64,000 nucleotides of DNA from positions 273,048 through 337,047 of the forward strand of contig NZ_LMUI01000059.1 of the NCBI RefSeq assembly GCF_009765995.1, read 5' to 3'. Source of the DNA: Methylocapsa sp. S129. GTDB taxonomy: Bacteria > Pseudomonadota > Alphaproteobacteria > Rhizobiales > Beijerinckiaceae. The position numbers were made by a program, and so were the translations under genes. Positions within the stretch are counted from its first letter, which is position 1. The number at the start of each line of letters is the position of its first letter. The notes beneath the pieces were generated by a model. It saw only the letters and a list, made by a program, of their open reading frames with translations, was not told where the DNA came from and did no database searches. Below, one piece after another: positions 33,897 to 42,737 of the stretch.

Positions 33897-34840
33897 TCGG
33901 CTTTGCGAGCTATGCCTTCTTCTTTCTGACGACTGCGCTTTCCTACGCGATCATCTGCCTCGGTCTGAACCTCCAATGGGGGCAGACGGGGCTGTTCAAC
34001 GTCGGCGTCGCGGGCTTCGTCGGCATCGGCGCGTACGCATCAGCGTTGTTGACGACCCCCGCGACGGACGCGCACCTCATGGGATGGGGATTGCCGATCG
34101 CTGCCGGCTGGCTCGGTGCGATGCTCGTATCGGGGACCGCCTCGGCCTTGATCGGCTTCGCGACCCTACGGCTGCGATCCGACTATCTGGCGATCACAAC
34201 CTTCGGCGTTGCGGTGACGATCCATCTCATCGCTCTCAACGCCCAGAGGCTGACCGGCGGTCCCTATGGCATCGCCTTTATTCCGAGGCCCTTCAATGAA
34301 GTCGCGGATCGACCGCTGCTGTTCAACGGCCTCAATCTCGCGTTAGTCGCGGCTTTGACGTTCGTGCTCTACATCGCCAGCGAACGGCTCGTGCGGTCTC
34401 CCTGGGGGCGTGTGCTGCGTGCGATTCGCGAGGACGAACGCGCAGCCGCCTCGCTTGGCAAGAGTCCGAGCCTCTATCGCCTGCAAGCCTTCGCGCTGGG
34501 CGGCGCGGTCATGGGGCTCGGGGGCGCCCTGCAAGCGCATTTCATCGGTTTCATCGCGCCCGACAATTACCTCTCGAGCCTGACGTTTCTGGTCTGGACG
34601 ATGCTGATCATCGGCGGCTCCGGCAACAATCGTGGCGCCATCCTCGGCGGCGTCCTTGTCTGGGCGCTGTGGAGCGCGTCGGGCGTCGCGATAGGCGCGA
34701 TTGTTCCCGCCGAGCAACAGGCCCGTGCGGCGGCCTTGAAGATCGTTGCAGTCGGAGTCTTCCTGGCGCTGGCGTTGCTGTTGCGCCCGCGTGGGTTGAT
34801 TGGAGAGCGGACGGTGGTTTCGCGGCATTTGGATGAATGA
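33893..34840 (+). CDS. LIV-type ABC transporter permease (LivM-like)
   Basis: Second permease, about 315 residues. 'LGLNLQWGQTGLFNVGVAGF' and 'RAIREDERAAASLGKSPSLY' are typical LivM blocks. The open frame extends far back to 33155 inside the LivH-like gene, but that part is out-of-frame shadow; ATG 33893 gives the correct N-terminus and an ATGA overlap. The AKR-RidA fusion gene follows after 138 bp. Confidence 0.9.
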   Translation: MIGFASYAFFFLTTALSYAIICLGLNLQWGQTGLFNVGVAGFVGIGAYASALLTTPATDAHLMGWGLPIAAGWLGAMLVSGTASALIGFATLRLRSDYLAITTFGVAVTIHLIALNAQRLTGGPYGIAFIPRPFNEVADRPLLFNGLNLALVAALTFVLYIASERLVRSPWGRVLRAIREDERAAASLGKSPSLYRLQAFALGGAVMGLGGALQAHFIGFIAPDNYLSSLTFLVWTMLIIGGSGNNRGAILGGVLVWALWSASGVAIGAIVPAEQQARAAALKIVAVGVFLALALLLRPRGLIGERTVVSRHLDE

Positions 34841-34978
34841 GAAACATTGGCGATCCCACTTCGCGACGCTCGACTTTTCTCATCCATCATGCTCTGCGCA
34901 GTACCTTTCTTCGCGCGGCGGCCCGCAGGCGAGAAAGACGCGGGCCAGGTTAGACGATTTGAACAAGGCGAACATGCG

Positions 34979-36487
34979 ATGACCCACCCTTTGCGCTCCC
35001 TGCTCGCTCCCGATTTCGAAATCAGCAGCATCGTCACCGGACTCTGGCAGGTCGCAGACCAGGAGCGCGCAAACGGTCCGCTCGATCCAGAGTCGGCGTC
35101 TTCCACTCTGCTGGACTATGCGCGCGCGGGTTTCGACAGCTTCGACATGGCTGATCACTACGGCAGCGCGGAGATCATCGCCGGACGGTTCCTGCAACGC
35201 GTCGCCTCGGGCGAGCCGGCCGGCGGCGCGCGTCCCGCAGTGTTCACCAAATGGTGCCCCGTCCCGGGATCCATGACGCGCGAGATCGTCCGCGAGGGCG
35301 TTGACCGCGCGAGGAAAAGACTGGGCGTCGAGACGATCGACCTGATGCAATTTCATTGGTGGAGCTTCGATCACCCGGGCTATCTCGACGCGATGAAAGA
35401 ACTCGAGGCGCTTCGGCGGGAAGGCCTCATCCGCCATATCGGCGTCACCAATTTCGACACTGCGCATTTGCGCGTGTTGGTGAAGCATGGGATTCCGGTG
35501 GTCTCCAACCAGATTTCGTTTTCGCTGCTCGATCGTCGCGCCGCCGGCGAGATGAGTGCGTTCTGTTTGGAGCATGGCGTTCGCCTGCTCGCCTACGGAA
35601 CTCTCGCGGGTGGGCTCATCTCCGAGCGTTGGCTCGGCCAGCCCGAACCGGCTCCAAGCGCCATCGCCGATTGGAGTAAGTCAAAATACAAGCGCTTCGT
35701 CGATGCGATCGGTGGTTGGTCCGCGCTTCAGGGTATCCTCGAAGCGCTAGCGAAAATCGCTTTCAAGAACGACGTTTCGCTCGCCAATATCGCCACGCGC
35801 TGGACTCTTGATCACCCTGCCGTCGCCGCGGTCGTTGTCGGGGCGCGGCTGGGCGAGCGCGATCACAGCGCGGACAATGCGAGGGCTTTCGCGTTCACCC
35901 TGGATGCGCGAGACAAGGACGCGATCGCAGCCGCATTGGCCACGACGAGGCCACTTCACGGCGATTGCGGCGACGAATACCGCCGTCCGCCCTTTCTCAC
36001 GGCTTCGGGCGATCTCAGCCATCATCTCGAAACTTTGCCGAAGGTGTACAAAGCCGAACGCGTCGAGGGGCGCGCGGACCGATGGCGCGTCGACTCGGGC
36101 AGCGTTTGGGAGCCCATTGCTGGCTACAGCCGGGCCGTGCGGGTCGGCGAGCGGATATTGGTGAGCGGCACCACGGCGACGAATGGATCGGGAGAAGTTG
36201 TTTGTCCCGGCGACGCCGCCGGACAGACCGTGTTCATTCTCGACAAGATCGCCGCCAGCCTGGCGGCATTGGGCGGTAAGTTGGAGGACGTGATTCGCAC
36301 GCGCGTCTACCTCAAGGATGCCGATCAGTGGGAGCCTGTCTCGCGCGCCCACGGTCGATATTTTGGTCATATTCGCCCGGCCAATACATTGCTCGAAATT
36401 TCCCGGCTCGTCGGTGACTACGAAGTCGAGATAGAGGCGGAAGCCGTTGTCGCGCCGGGACGCCCCATCGAGAACGACCCGCTTTGA
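34979..36487 (+). CDS. Aldo/keto reductase-RidA fusion protein
   Basis: A 502-residue two-domain protein. Residues 1 to about 330 are an aldo/keto reductase with Asp/Tyr in 'FDSFDMADHYGS', Lys in 'AVFTKWCPVPG' and His in 'LMQFHWWSF'. Residues about 355-500 are a RidA/YjgF domain: 'YSRAVRVGERILVSGTTATN', 'LAALGGKLEDVIRTRVYLKD' and 'VGDYEVEIEAEAV'. The RidA active-site Arg (usually in PARS) is replaced: the loop reads 'RPANTLLEIS', so archetypal imine deamination is doubtful. ATG 34979 is chosen over the longer frame from 34847. It ends the LIV operon and may remove an imine or enamine and reduce the carbonyl formed. Confidence 0.85.
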   Translation: MTHPLRSLLAPDFEISSIVTGLWQVADQERANGPLDPESASSTLLDYARAGFDSFDMADHYGSAEIIAGRFLQRVASGEPAGGARPAVFTKWCPVPGSMTREIVREGVDRARKRLGVETIDLMQFHWWSFDHPGYLDAMKELEALRREGLIRHIGVTNFDTAHLRVLVKHGIPVVSNQISFSLLDRRAAGEMSAFCLEHGVRLLAYGTLAGGLISERWLGQPEPAPSAIADWSKSKYKRFVDAIGGWSALQGILEALAKIAFKNDVSLANIATRWTLDHPAVAAVVVGARLGERDHSADNARAFAFTLDARDKDAIAAALATTRPLHGDCGDEYRRPPFLTASGDLSHHLETLPKVYKAERVEGRADRWRVDSGSVWEPIAGYSRAVRVGERILVSGTTATNGSGEVVCPGDAAGQTVFILDKIAASLAALGGKLEDVIRTRVYLKDADQWEPVSRAHGRYFGHIRPANTLLEISRLVGDYEVEIEAEAVVAPGRPIENDPL

Positions 36488-36741
36488 TGAGCTTGTTTTT
36501 CCAGGCCGAATTGCCGTTAGAGTTCGGTCGGAGGTCCTGCGGCTGCGTTATCGCGAATCGGCCTCCAACTGTGACCCCAAGCGCTTCTGAGGAATCCGAA
36601 CGAATTCTTTTCGGTCAAAGCGCCGAGATTGTTCGGCCGCAGGTTTCATAGCGGACCGATCGAAAATATCGCAGCCCGCCGACAGCGCTGCGATCGTTTC
36701 GCATCGCGGGAATTCATCCCGAGCATAGCCGGCCTATGTCC
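36488..36741. other. Convergent intergenic region
   Basis: Between two convergent genes. Short inverted repeats CGCAGC...GCTGCG (36669-36691) and GCGAT...ATCGC (36689-36706) could act as weak terminators; neither has a clear T-run. No ORF is supported. Confidence 0.35.
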
Positions 36742-37020
36742 CTAATCCGCCGCCGCCAAACGCTCGGCGATCACTCGGTCGGTGATCGCAAGAAGAAGCT
36801 GCTTTGACATTTCGGGATCGAGTCCGCTCTCGGCGCAATGGCGAAGGAACCGATCGCGCTGGCTTTGAACCCTGGAGGGATCGACGGGCGGTTGCGCCGC
36901 GCTTTTCTTGATGACGCCGATCCGCCTCGAATGCTCGAAACGCCGCCTCAAAAGCTCAATGAGTTGATCGTCGATCTGATCAATCGCCTGCTGCAGCGCC
37001 AGAACTTCGTTCACTATCAT
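36742..37020 (-). CDS. AroQ-fold chorismate mutase-like protein
   Basis: A 92-residue all-helical protein of the AroQ/chorismate mutase type II family. It keeps 'IDQIDDQLIELLRRRFEHSR', the Lys in 'IGVIKKSA' and the Arg in 'VDPSRVQSQR'. The first catalytic Arg is replaced: 'LALQQAID' stands where 'LRxxID' is usual. It is the last gene of a seven-gene leftward catabolic operon with no aromatic biosynthesis genes nearby, so a role on a pathway intermediate (mutase, lyase or isomerase) is more likely than Phe/Tyr synthesis. The family is clear; the function is inferred. Confidence 0.75.
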   Translation of the reverse strand: MIVNEVLALQQAIDQIDDQLIELLRRRFEHSRRIGVIKKSAAQPPVDPSRVQSQRDRFLRHCAESGLDPEMSKQLLLAITDRVIAERLAAAD

Positions 37021-37070
37021 AGTGCTTCCTCGCGTCCGATCGCACTTTGCTGGCGCTGATAGGTTCGGGA

Positions 37071-38258
37071 TCACCCGACGCCGATGATGTTCCAGCCGCG
37101 TCCGTTGTCGGCGAAGGCTTCGCTGCCATCCGCTGTCACTGCGAGCGTATCCTCCATCTTGATGAAACCTCGCGTCGGGTGGCGGATCGATGTTTCCACG
37201 GACAGCAGCATCCCGACTTCCAGGGGCCGCTCCGCGTCGTCGGCGGGATAGGGCAACGGGCGGCCGCTTGCAAGACGCGGGGCCTCGTGCAGCACAAGTC
37301 CCATGCCGTGGACAGTGAAATCCATTGCCGAACGATGCGGCGAGGATTCGACCGCGGCGTCGCCGGCGGCGATGAGGCTGCCGCCCGCGACCCCGGCGCG
37401 TATTGCGTGGCGTGCGGCCTGTTGGATGATGTCGACCTCCTCCAGCAGATCGATGAGCTCCGCGTCGGGTTCGCCGGCGACGCCCATGCGGCAAAGATCG
37501 CCGGCATAGCCTTTAAAAGTGCCGCCGGCGTCAAGCGAGACGATCTCTCCCTCTTTCAATATCTGGTCGGATGGGACCCTGTTGAAGCTCGACCCGATAG
37601 CTATCTGACAGAAGGCGAAGTCCACGCCGCGAGCGAATTGCTCTGCGCGGACCTGCTCGACGAACTGATGCCCGTTCATGCCGGGACGCGCGGATGCGAA
37701 GGCCGCCAGAACTCCGCCTTCGACGCCCTCGGCGACCTTTTTCAGCAGAGCCAGTTCCTCTGGCGTCTTCATCGCGCGCAGCAGTTCGAGGACTCGCAGC
37801 GCGTCGACGATTTCAGCGCTCGGAAAAGCCGACGTCAGCGCGTCCTTCGAATCCGCGGGCATGAAGCCTGCCTCGACGCCAATACGGTGAGCCGGCAAAC
37901 CTGACGTTTTGATATGGTCGATCGCGGTCGCCATCGCATCGGTGGAACCCCAAGATCCAGCGACGCAATGCGGTGTCCAGAAGGCGCCGATGCTCCAGGC
38001 GTGTTTTTCCATCACGGAACCGACGTAGAGCGCCGCGTCAGGTCGTCCTTTGAAATAGACGACGATCGGCAAATAACGGCTTACCCCAATCGCCGTGATC
38101 GTCTCGAAGAAAAAGAAACGATAGCCGCCCAGCAGATATTGAACGTTGTGCGGGGATGTGGCGAGGATCACATCGATCCCCCTGTCGTCCATCAGCGCGT
38201 CAAGACGCGCGGCGTCAAACGGGACGAGCATGCCGGTCTTCTCGGGATGATCAATCAC
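37071..38258 (-). CDS. M24-family metallohydrolase (Xaa-Pro peptidase/creatinase type)
   Basis: A 395-residue protein with an N-terminal creatinase-like domain and a C-terminal pita-bread domain. All five metal ligands are present: Asp in 'IVSLDAGGT', Asp in 'GYAGDLCRM', His in 'GLVLHEAPRL', Glu in 'LSVETSIRH' and Glu in 'IKMEDTLAV'. It should cleave an Xaa-Pro-like or amidino/amide bond in the cytosol. In this operon it lies between an alpha/beta hydrolase and an AroQ-fold protein, so a pathway-specific amide hydrolysis is plausible. Confidence 0.85.
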   Translation of the reverse strand: MIDHPEKTGMLVPFDAARLDALMDDRGIDVILATSPHNVQYLLGGYRFFFFETITAIGVSRYLPIVVYFKGRPDAALYVGSVMEKHAWSIGAFWTPHCVAGSWGSTDAMATAIDHIKTSGLPAHRIGVEAGFMPADSKDALTSAFPSAEIVDALRVLELLRAMKTPEELALLKKVAEGVEGGVLAAFASARPGMNGHQFVEQVRAEQFARGVDFAFCQIAIGSSFNRVPSDQILKEGEIVSLDAGGTFKGYAGDLCRMGVAGEPDAELIDLLEEVDIIQQAARHAIRAGVAGGSLIAAGDAAVESSPHRSAMDFTVHGMGLVLHEAPRLASGRPLPYPADDAERPLEVGMLLSVETSIRHPTRGFIKMEDTLAVTADGSEAFADNGRGWNIIGVG

Positions 38259-38272
38259 GGGATGTGCCTCCT

Positions 38273-39061
38273 TTATTGAGGTTGATCGAGAAGAAAGCGC
38301 TTCAGTATTTCAGCAACTCGGTCGGGCGCCTGGATGACGCCGACATGGCCGACGCCGTCGAGCAGAGCGAATTGCGTCCGCGGGACGCCTTCGGCGAGCG
38401 CGGCGGTTGCGTCGTGAGGTATGACGCGATCCTCGCTGCCTGATAGCAGCAGCACCGGACGCGGGAACGTCGAGATATCGGCGCTCATTGTTTGTGAAGC
38501 CAAGGCGGCCCGGCGCCCGCGCTTCTGAGGACTACGGCTATTGGAACGGAACATGCCGACGATCGACGGGTTGTCGCGGACGAAGTCCGGCGTAAAGAAC
38601 AATTCGGCAATGTTCTGCGCGTTCGCGTCGAGATCGCCGCGCAACTGCACGAGGCGCGCGACGCCCTCGGGGTTAACCTCCTGCACACTCAGTCCCGCGC
38701 GCCACGTATTGCCCAACACCAGCCGGTCGACGCGGTCAGGAAAGCGCGCGGCGAAGAATTGCGCGACAAGGCCGCCAAAAGAGCTGCCGTAGATATGCGC
38801 CCGGGAAACTCCGAGCGCTGCGACAAGCGCGGCCGCATCATCGGCGAGATCCGCGAGCGTGCAGGGTTCTTCGGGATTTATCGTCGCGCCGCAGTCGCGC
38901 TGATCGTACGCGACGATCGTGAAATCGCCCTCGAGACGTTCGGACAACGCGTCGAACATCGAGTGATCGGCCTCTTGCCCGTGCATGAGGACCAGCGGCG
39001 GCCCTTTGCCACGTCGCGTAAACGCGATCGTGACGCCATTGACTTCAATCGTGTCCACCAT
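38273..39061 (-). CDS. Alpha/beta hydrolase
   Basis: A 262-residue serine hydrolase. The nucleophile elbow 'YGSSFGG' lies near residue 95, the acid in 'SGSEDRVIPHD', and the His in 'DGVGHVGVIQ'. The oxyanion region is 'VLMHGQEADHS'. The frame reads on upstream into the hydroxylase gene; ATG 39061, eight bases after the hydroxylase stop, gives a standard N-terminus. It may hydrolyse an ester, lactone or ring-cleavage product made downstream of the hydroxylase. Confidence 0.87.
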   Translation of the reverse strand: MVDTIEVNGVTIAFTRRGKGPPLVLMHGQEADHSMFDALSERLEGDFTIVAYDQRDCGATINPEEPCTLADLADDAAALVAALGVSRAHIYGSSFGGLVAQFFAARFPDRVDRLVLGNTWRAGLSVQEVNPEGVARLVQLRGDLDANAQNIAELFFTPDFVRDNPSIVGMFRSNSRSPQKRGRRAALASQTMSADISTFPRPVLLLSGSEDRVIPHDATAALAEGVPRTQFALLDGVGHVGVIQAPDRVAEILKRFLLDQPQ

Positions 39062-39068
39062 CGACGCC

Positions 39069-40676
39069 TCAATTAAGCAAGGTTGATAGGGCGCCGGCGA
39101 GTTCCTTGGCGGGATCCGACGGCATCCACGGCATGCGCCAGGCGACATGGCCGTCCGGGCGCACCAACGCGACGCCGCGTTGCCCCATGCGAACGCCATC
39201 GCGATGGTCGGCGCGCGGCAGGGCGCGCAGTCCGAGCGGGACGCCTGTTTTCGCCGAGACGTCGCGCCCCGCCTCCAGCCATCCGGAACCGAGGGGGCCG
39301 GCGACGACGACAAATTCGGTGTCGAACCAATCGAGAGTCGTGCGCTTGCGGCTCGGATCCAGCCACAGATGCGGAAAGCGCGATCCGGCGCGATCGTTGG
39401 GGGTGTAGACGCGGGGGTTGTAGGGGGGCGGAACGGTCCCGTCGCGGATCACGGCGCCCTCCTCGTAGATGACGCCCAGACTCTGGCCCATGCTGTGGGT
39501 GTGATTGTCCATATCGTCGGTCCAGAACTGGATGCGATCTTGGTTGTTCGATCGCACCGCCTCTTCGAGCGCGTTGAAACGTTCGAGATTGCCGAGACTG
39601 AAATTGGCGTTGGATTGGGCGACGGGCTTGCGCTCCGCTGTGTAGGTGTCGAGAAGCCGGTCTGTCGCGAAACCCTTCACCACGAAAGCGAGCTTCCACG
39701 CGAGATTGTGCGCGTCCTGGATGCCCGAATTCATGCCATATCCGCCATTGGGAGGAAAGCGGTGCGCCGCGTCGCCGGCGATGAAGATGCGCCCTTTACG
39801 AAAAGTCGCCGCGACCTGCTTGCTCACGCGCCAGATCGAACGATTGATCATCTCGACGCCGAGATTGGGGAGTCCCACATAGCGGCGCGTCATCGCTACG
39901 AACTCGGCCTCCGTCCACGGCCGCTCGCGCTCGTCTTTGACGTCGCCGATCTTCATGACCGACAACCAACGGTCGCGGCCGTTCGTGTTGAGGATGGTGA
40001 GCCGCGGCTCATTCCTGTCCTCGGGAAACAGCAGCCAACCCGCGCAATCGCTGGAATGGCGGATGCTGGAGAGATCGCCCTTCCAATAGTCGTTTGACAT
40101 CACCGCGAGCGTCGGAGGGCCGCCCATCTCGATGCCCGAGGCGCGCCGCACGCCGCTTCCCGCGCCATCGGCGGCGACGACGTAGGTCGAGCGCCACAAA
40201 GTCTCTTCACCGGATTCCACCGACCGGGTTCGGACGGCGACGCCGGCGCCATCTTCCTCAACGGAGACGACCTCCGTGCTAAAGCGAACGCGGACATGGC
40301 GAGCGTTCTTCAGTTTCTTGAAAAGCTCCTCTTCAACCGCGTCTTGCGCGACGATGCTCTTCCAGGACGGCGTCTGATCGAGGTTGGGCTCGGGTCGCGA
40401 GCGGCCGTATTCCGTTCCCGCAATGCTCGAGGCGACCGAGAAGACATCGGCGTCGCTCGGCAGGCCGCGGTCGCGGATTGCGTCCTCGACCCCCCATTGA
40501 CGGAACAGCTCCATCGTGCGCGCCATGCAACCGCGCGCCTTGGGGTGCTCTGTCGTCGCGGGGCTGCGTTCGGCGACGACACAATCGACGCCGAAGCGAT
40601 CGAGCAGCAGCGCCGTCGAGAGGCCGACCGGGCCGCCGCCGACGATCATCACAGACGTGCGTTCGTTGTTTTTCAT
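39069..40676 (-). CDS. FAD-dependent monooxygenase (aromatic hydroxylase family)
   Basis: A 535-residue flavoprotein hydroxylase of the PheA/TfdB/MhpA type. The FAD motifs are all present: 'IVGGGPVGLSTALLLDRFGV' at residues 11-30, the 'AADGAGSGVRR' DG motif, and 'GRIFIAGDAAHRFPPNGGYG' near residue 290. The C-terminal thioredoxin-like domain is typical for the class. ATG 40676 is chosen over the longer frame to 40805. It probably hydroxylates an aromatic intermediate using NAD(P)H and O2. Confidence 0.88.
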   Translation of the reverse strand: MKNNERTSVMIVGGGPVGLSTALLLDRFGVDCVVAERSPATTEHPKARGCMARTMELFRQWGVEDAIRDRGLPSDADVFSVASSIAGTEYGRSRPEPNLDQTPSWKSIVAQDAVEEELFKKLKNARHVRVRFSTEVVSVEEDGAGVAVRTRSVESGEETLWRSTYVVAADGAGSGVRRASGIEMGGPPTLAVMSNDYWKGDLSSIRHSSDCAGWLLFPEDRNEPRLTILNTNGRDRWLSVMKIGDVKDERERPWTEAEFVAMTRRYVGLPNLGVEMINRSIWRVSKQVAATFRKGRIFIAGDAAHRFPPNGGYGMNSGIQDAHNLAWKLAFVVKGFATDRLLDTYTAERKPVAQSNANFSLGNLERFNALEEAVRSNNQDRIQFWTDDMDNHTHSMGQSLGVIYEEGAVIRDGTVPPPYNPRVYTPNDRAGSRFPHLWLDPSRKRTTLDWFDTEFVVVAGPLGSGWLEAGRDVSAKTGVPLGLRALPRADHRDGVRMGQRGVALVRPDGHVAWRMPWMPSDPAKELAGALSTLLN

Positions 40677-40704
40677 GAGACCTGTTCCGTTGATGAGCGC
40701 AGCT

Positions 40705-41808
40705 CTAAAGCTTGAAAGTCTTGGCCTGCTGGATGATCGCGGCCTTGTCGAAGGCGTTGACCTCCTCGATGAGATCGTTGGTGAAGAGCTTATGCGGATC
40801 GCCAATCTTGGCCGCGAATTGCGGATCGCCCACGGTCTCCGCGGTCATCGCGATCAGCGCATTCCACGCCTCGACATCGGTCGCGCCCATGCGCGGGTCG
40901 GGATTGTCGGGGCTCGGCATCCAGTGATCGATCCGCTTGCTCAGCAAAAACAGCATGTCTGCCTTCGCCTCGGCTTCCGATTTCGATTTTGGCTTGCTTT
41001 CGGGATATTGCTCCCAGTGCATGGAAATGCAGGGTTCTGGGTTTGTGTGCGCGAAGATCGTCGACTTTGCCATCGCGCGCAGAAAGCCGACCATCTGGCG
41101 GCGATGCTCGGCTAGGAAGCTCTTGTTGAAGCCGAGAAATCCGGAGGGCGTCGCCGCGAATTTTGGCGTCAGCGGGAGATAGCGTAGCTTAAAGCCGGCG
41201 ATTTCGACTCGCGCCGCCGAAGTATCGTAGGTCACGATCACGTCGACGCCATCCTTGTAGAGCGCCGCGCCCGCGCCTCCTCCCTCGCCGATCGCGATGT
41301 AATCCGCGCCGCCGTCGTCGAGACCCAATTCGCTCCACATGGTCTTGGCGACGTATCTGCCGATGTCGCCCTGATTGCGCACGCCGATCCGTTTACCGCG
41401 TAGATCGGCGATCGATTGATAGGGCGCATCGGGCTTCACCGCGACGACCGCGACATTTCGCGGTAGCCAGCAATAGGTCGAGATCACCGGGAATGAGGGG
41501 TCTTTGGCGACGACGGGGAGGTAAATGCCGGAGGCCAGCGTCGCCACCGTCGTCTCGCCGGTCGCGACCGATTGCATGCCTTGCGAGGGGTTAGCGACGC
41601 CGACAAATTCAATGTCGACGCCCTCGGCCTGATAATAGCCGAGGCGAGGATGGCGCCCGGCCGTCGCGAAGATTTGCTGCGGGTCGTTGACGCCTGCGGC
41701 GTTGCCGATGCGAAACATCATCGGAGCGTCCGCGCGCGCGCGCCGCGGCGCGGCGGCCGACATCGTCAGTGCGAGCGCCGACAGGCCGAATTCTCTGCGA
41801 TTGATCAT
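40705..41808 (-). CDS. NMT1/SsuA-type ABC transporter substrate-binding protein
   Basis: Periplasmic binding protein of 367 residues with a Tat-like signal ('NRREFGLSALALTMSAA', then 'RRARADA'). The fold is that of the NMT1/TauA/SsuA group: 'YYQAEGVDIEFVGVANPSQG', 'DLRGKRIGVRNQGDI' and 'YKDGVDVIVTYDTSAARVEI'. It lies between its permease gene (upstream) and the FAD hydroxylase gene (downstream), so the imported compound is probably the hydroxylase substrate or its precursor. Confidence 0.88.
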   Translation of the reverse strand: MINRREFGLSALALTMSAAAPRRARADAPMMFRIGNAAGVNDPQQIFATAGRHPRLGYYQAEGVDIEFVGVANPSQGMQSVATGETTVATLASGIYLPVVAKDPSFPVISTYCWLPRNVAVVAVKPDAPYQSIADLRGKRIGVRNQGDIGRYVAKTMWSELGLDDGGADYIAIGEGGGAGAALYKDGVDVIVTYDTSAARVEIAGFKLRYLPLTPKFAATPSGFLGFNKSFLAEHRRQMVGFLRAMAKSTIFAHTNPEPCISMHWEQYPESKPKSKSEAEAKADMLFLLSKRIDHWMPSPDNPDPRMGATDVEAWNALIAMTAETVGDPQFAAKIGDPHKLFTNDLIEEVNAFDKAAIIQQAKTFKL

Positions 41809-41842
41809 ATCACCCTCCTTCAGCGCTCGAACAGATGGGCGT

Positions 41843-42712
41843 TCACAGGTTGATGCTCCGGCGCGCTTGATCCTTCGGCAGCCAGTAGAGGACCCGCGCC
41901 TCGACGACCCGTATGACGGCGCTCAACCCGACGCCGATCAGCGACAGGATGATGAACACCGCGAAGCTGCCGCCGACATCCATCGCGCTGTCCAATTGCA
42001 AGATCAGCACGCCCAGTCCGGACTGCGCGCCGATGAATTCGCCGACGATGGCCCCGACCACGGCGAAAGCGGCGGCCATTTCCAGGCCGGCGAAAATGAA
42101 GGGCAGCGCGGTCCAGAATTTGACCTTCGTGAAAATGTGCCAGCGGCTCGCCGAAAGCGATCGCAGCAGGTCGATCCGCTCCGGCTCGACCGCCTTGAAG
42201 CCGGCGAGGCAGGTGATCAACACGGGAAAGAAGGTGAGCAGCGCGATAATGGCCACTTTCGAGGCCAGACCAAAGCCCAACCAAAGCACGATGATCGGTG
42301 CGACGGCGACCTTGGGCAGGCTTTGAAACGCGACGACATAGGGCCGCAGCACCGCCTCCAGCTTGTCCGTTTGCGAGATCGCGACGCCGAGCGCCAGGCC
42401 GAGCCCGCAGCCGACGAAGTAGCCGAGCACCGTCTCCGAAATAGTCACGAAGCTATGGAGCCAGAACCCGTCGCGCGCCAACGGACTGACCGCAAATCCA
42501 TTCCAGAGCGCCACGACGATGTCGCTCACCGAAGGAATGAGCCAACTCGGCACGTGGAAGAGACGAACGCTCCCCTCCCAAACCGCGATCAGGAGGACGA
42601 GCAGGATCAGAGAATAGACTTTCGCCGGAATCGATCGCCGGCGCCTGCGTTTCGTCGCTATCGCCTGACCCGTGCGCGGGGCGGAAGCGTCGAGCGTCGC
42701 TATCTCGGCCAT
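41843..42712 (-). CDS. ABC transporter permease (SsuC/TauC type)
   Basis: An inner-membrane permease of about 289 residues with six hydrophobic helices. The EAA-loop region is 'LLRSLSASRWHIFTKVKFWT', and 'AAAFAVVGAIVGEFIGAQSG' is characteristic of the nitrate/sulfonate/taurine group. The frame opens at 42796, but ATG 42712 gives the usual N-terminal tail. It follows its ATPase by 25 bp. Confidence 0.9.
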   Translation of the reverse strand: MAEIATLDASAPRTGQAIATKRRRRRSIPAKVYSLILLVLLIAVWEGSVRLFHVPSWLIPSVSDIVVALWNGFAVSPLARDGFWLHSFVTISETVLGYFVGCGLGLALGVAISQTDKLEAVLRPYVVAFQSLPKVAVAPIIVLWLGFGLASKVAIIALLTFFPVLITCLAGFKAVEPERIDLLRSLSASRWHIFTKVKFWTALPFIFAGLEMAAAFAVVGAIVGEFIGAQSGLGVLILQLDSAMDVGGSFAVFIILSLIGVGLSAVIRVVEARVLYWLPKDQARRSINL

Positions 42713-42737
42713 ATTTCGCTCCGTGGAATCGTCGGGG

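Noticed and set aside
38273-39313. Longer form of the alpha/beta hydrolase
   Set aside because: The extra 84 codons lie in the hydroxylase gene out of frame and have a shadow-like composition; ATG 39061 fits the fold.
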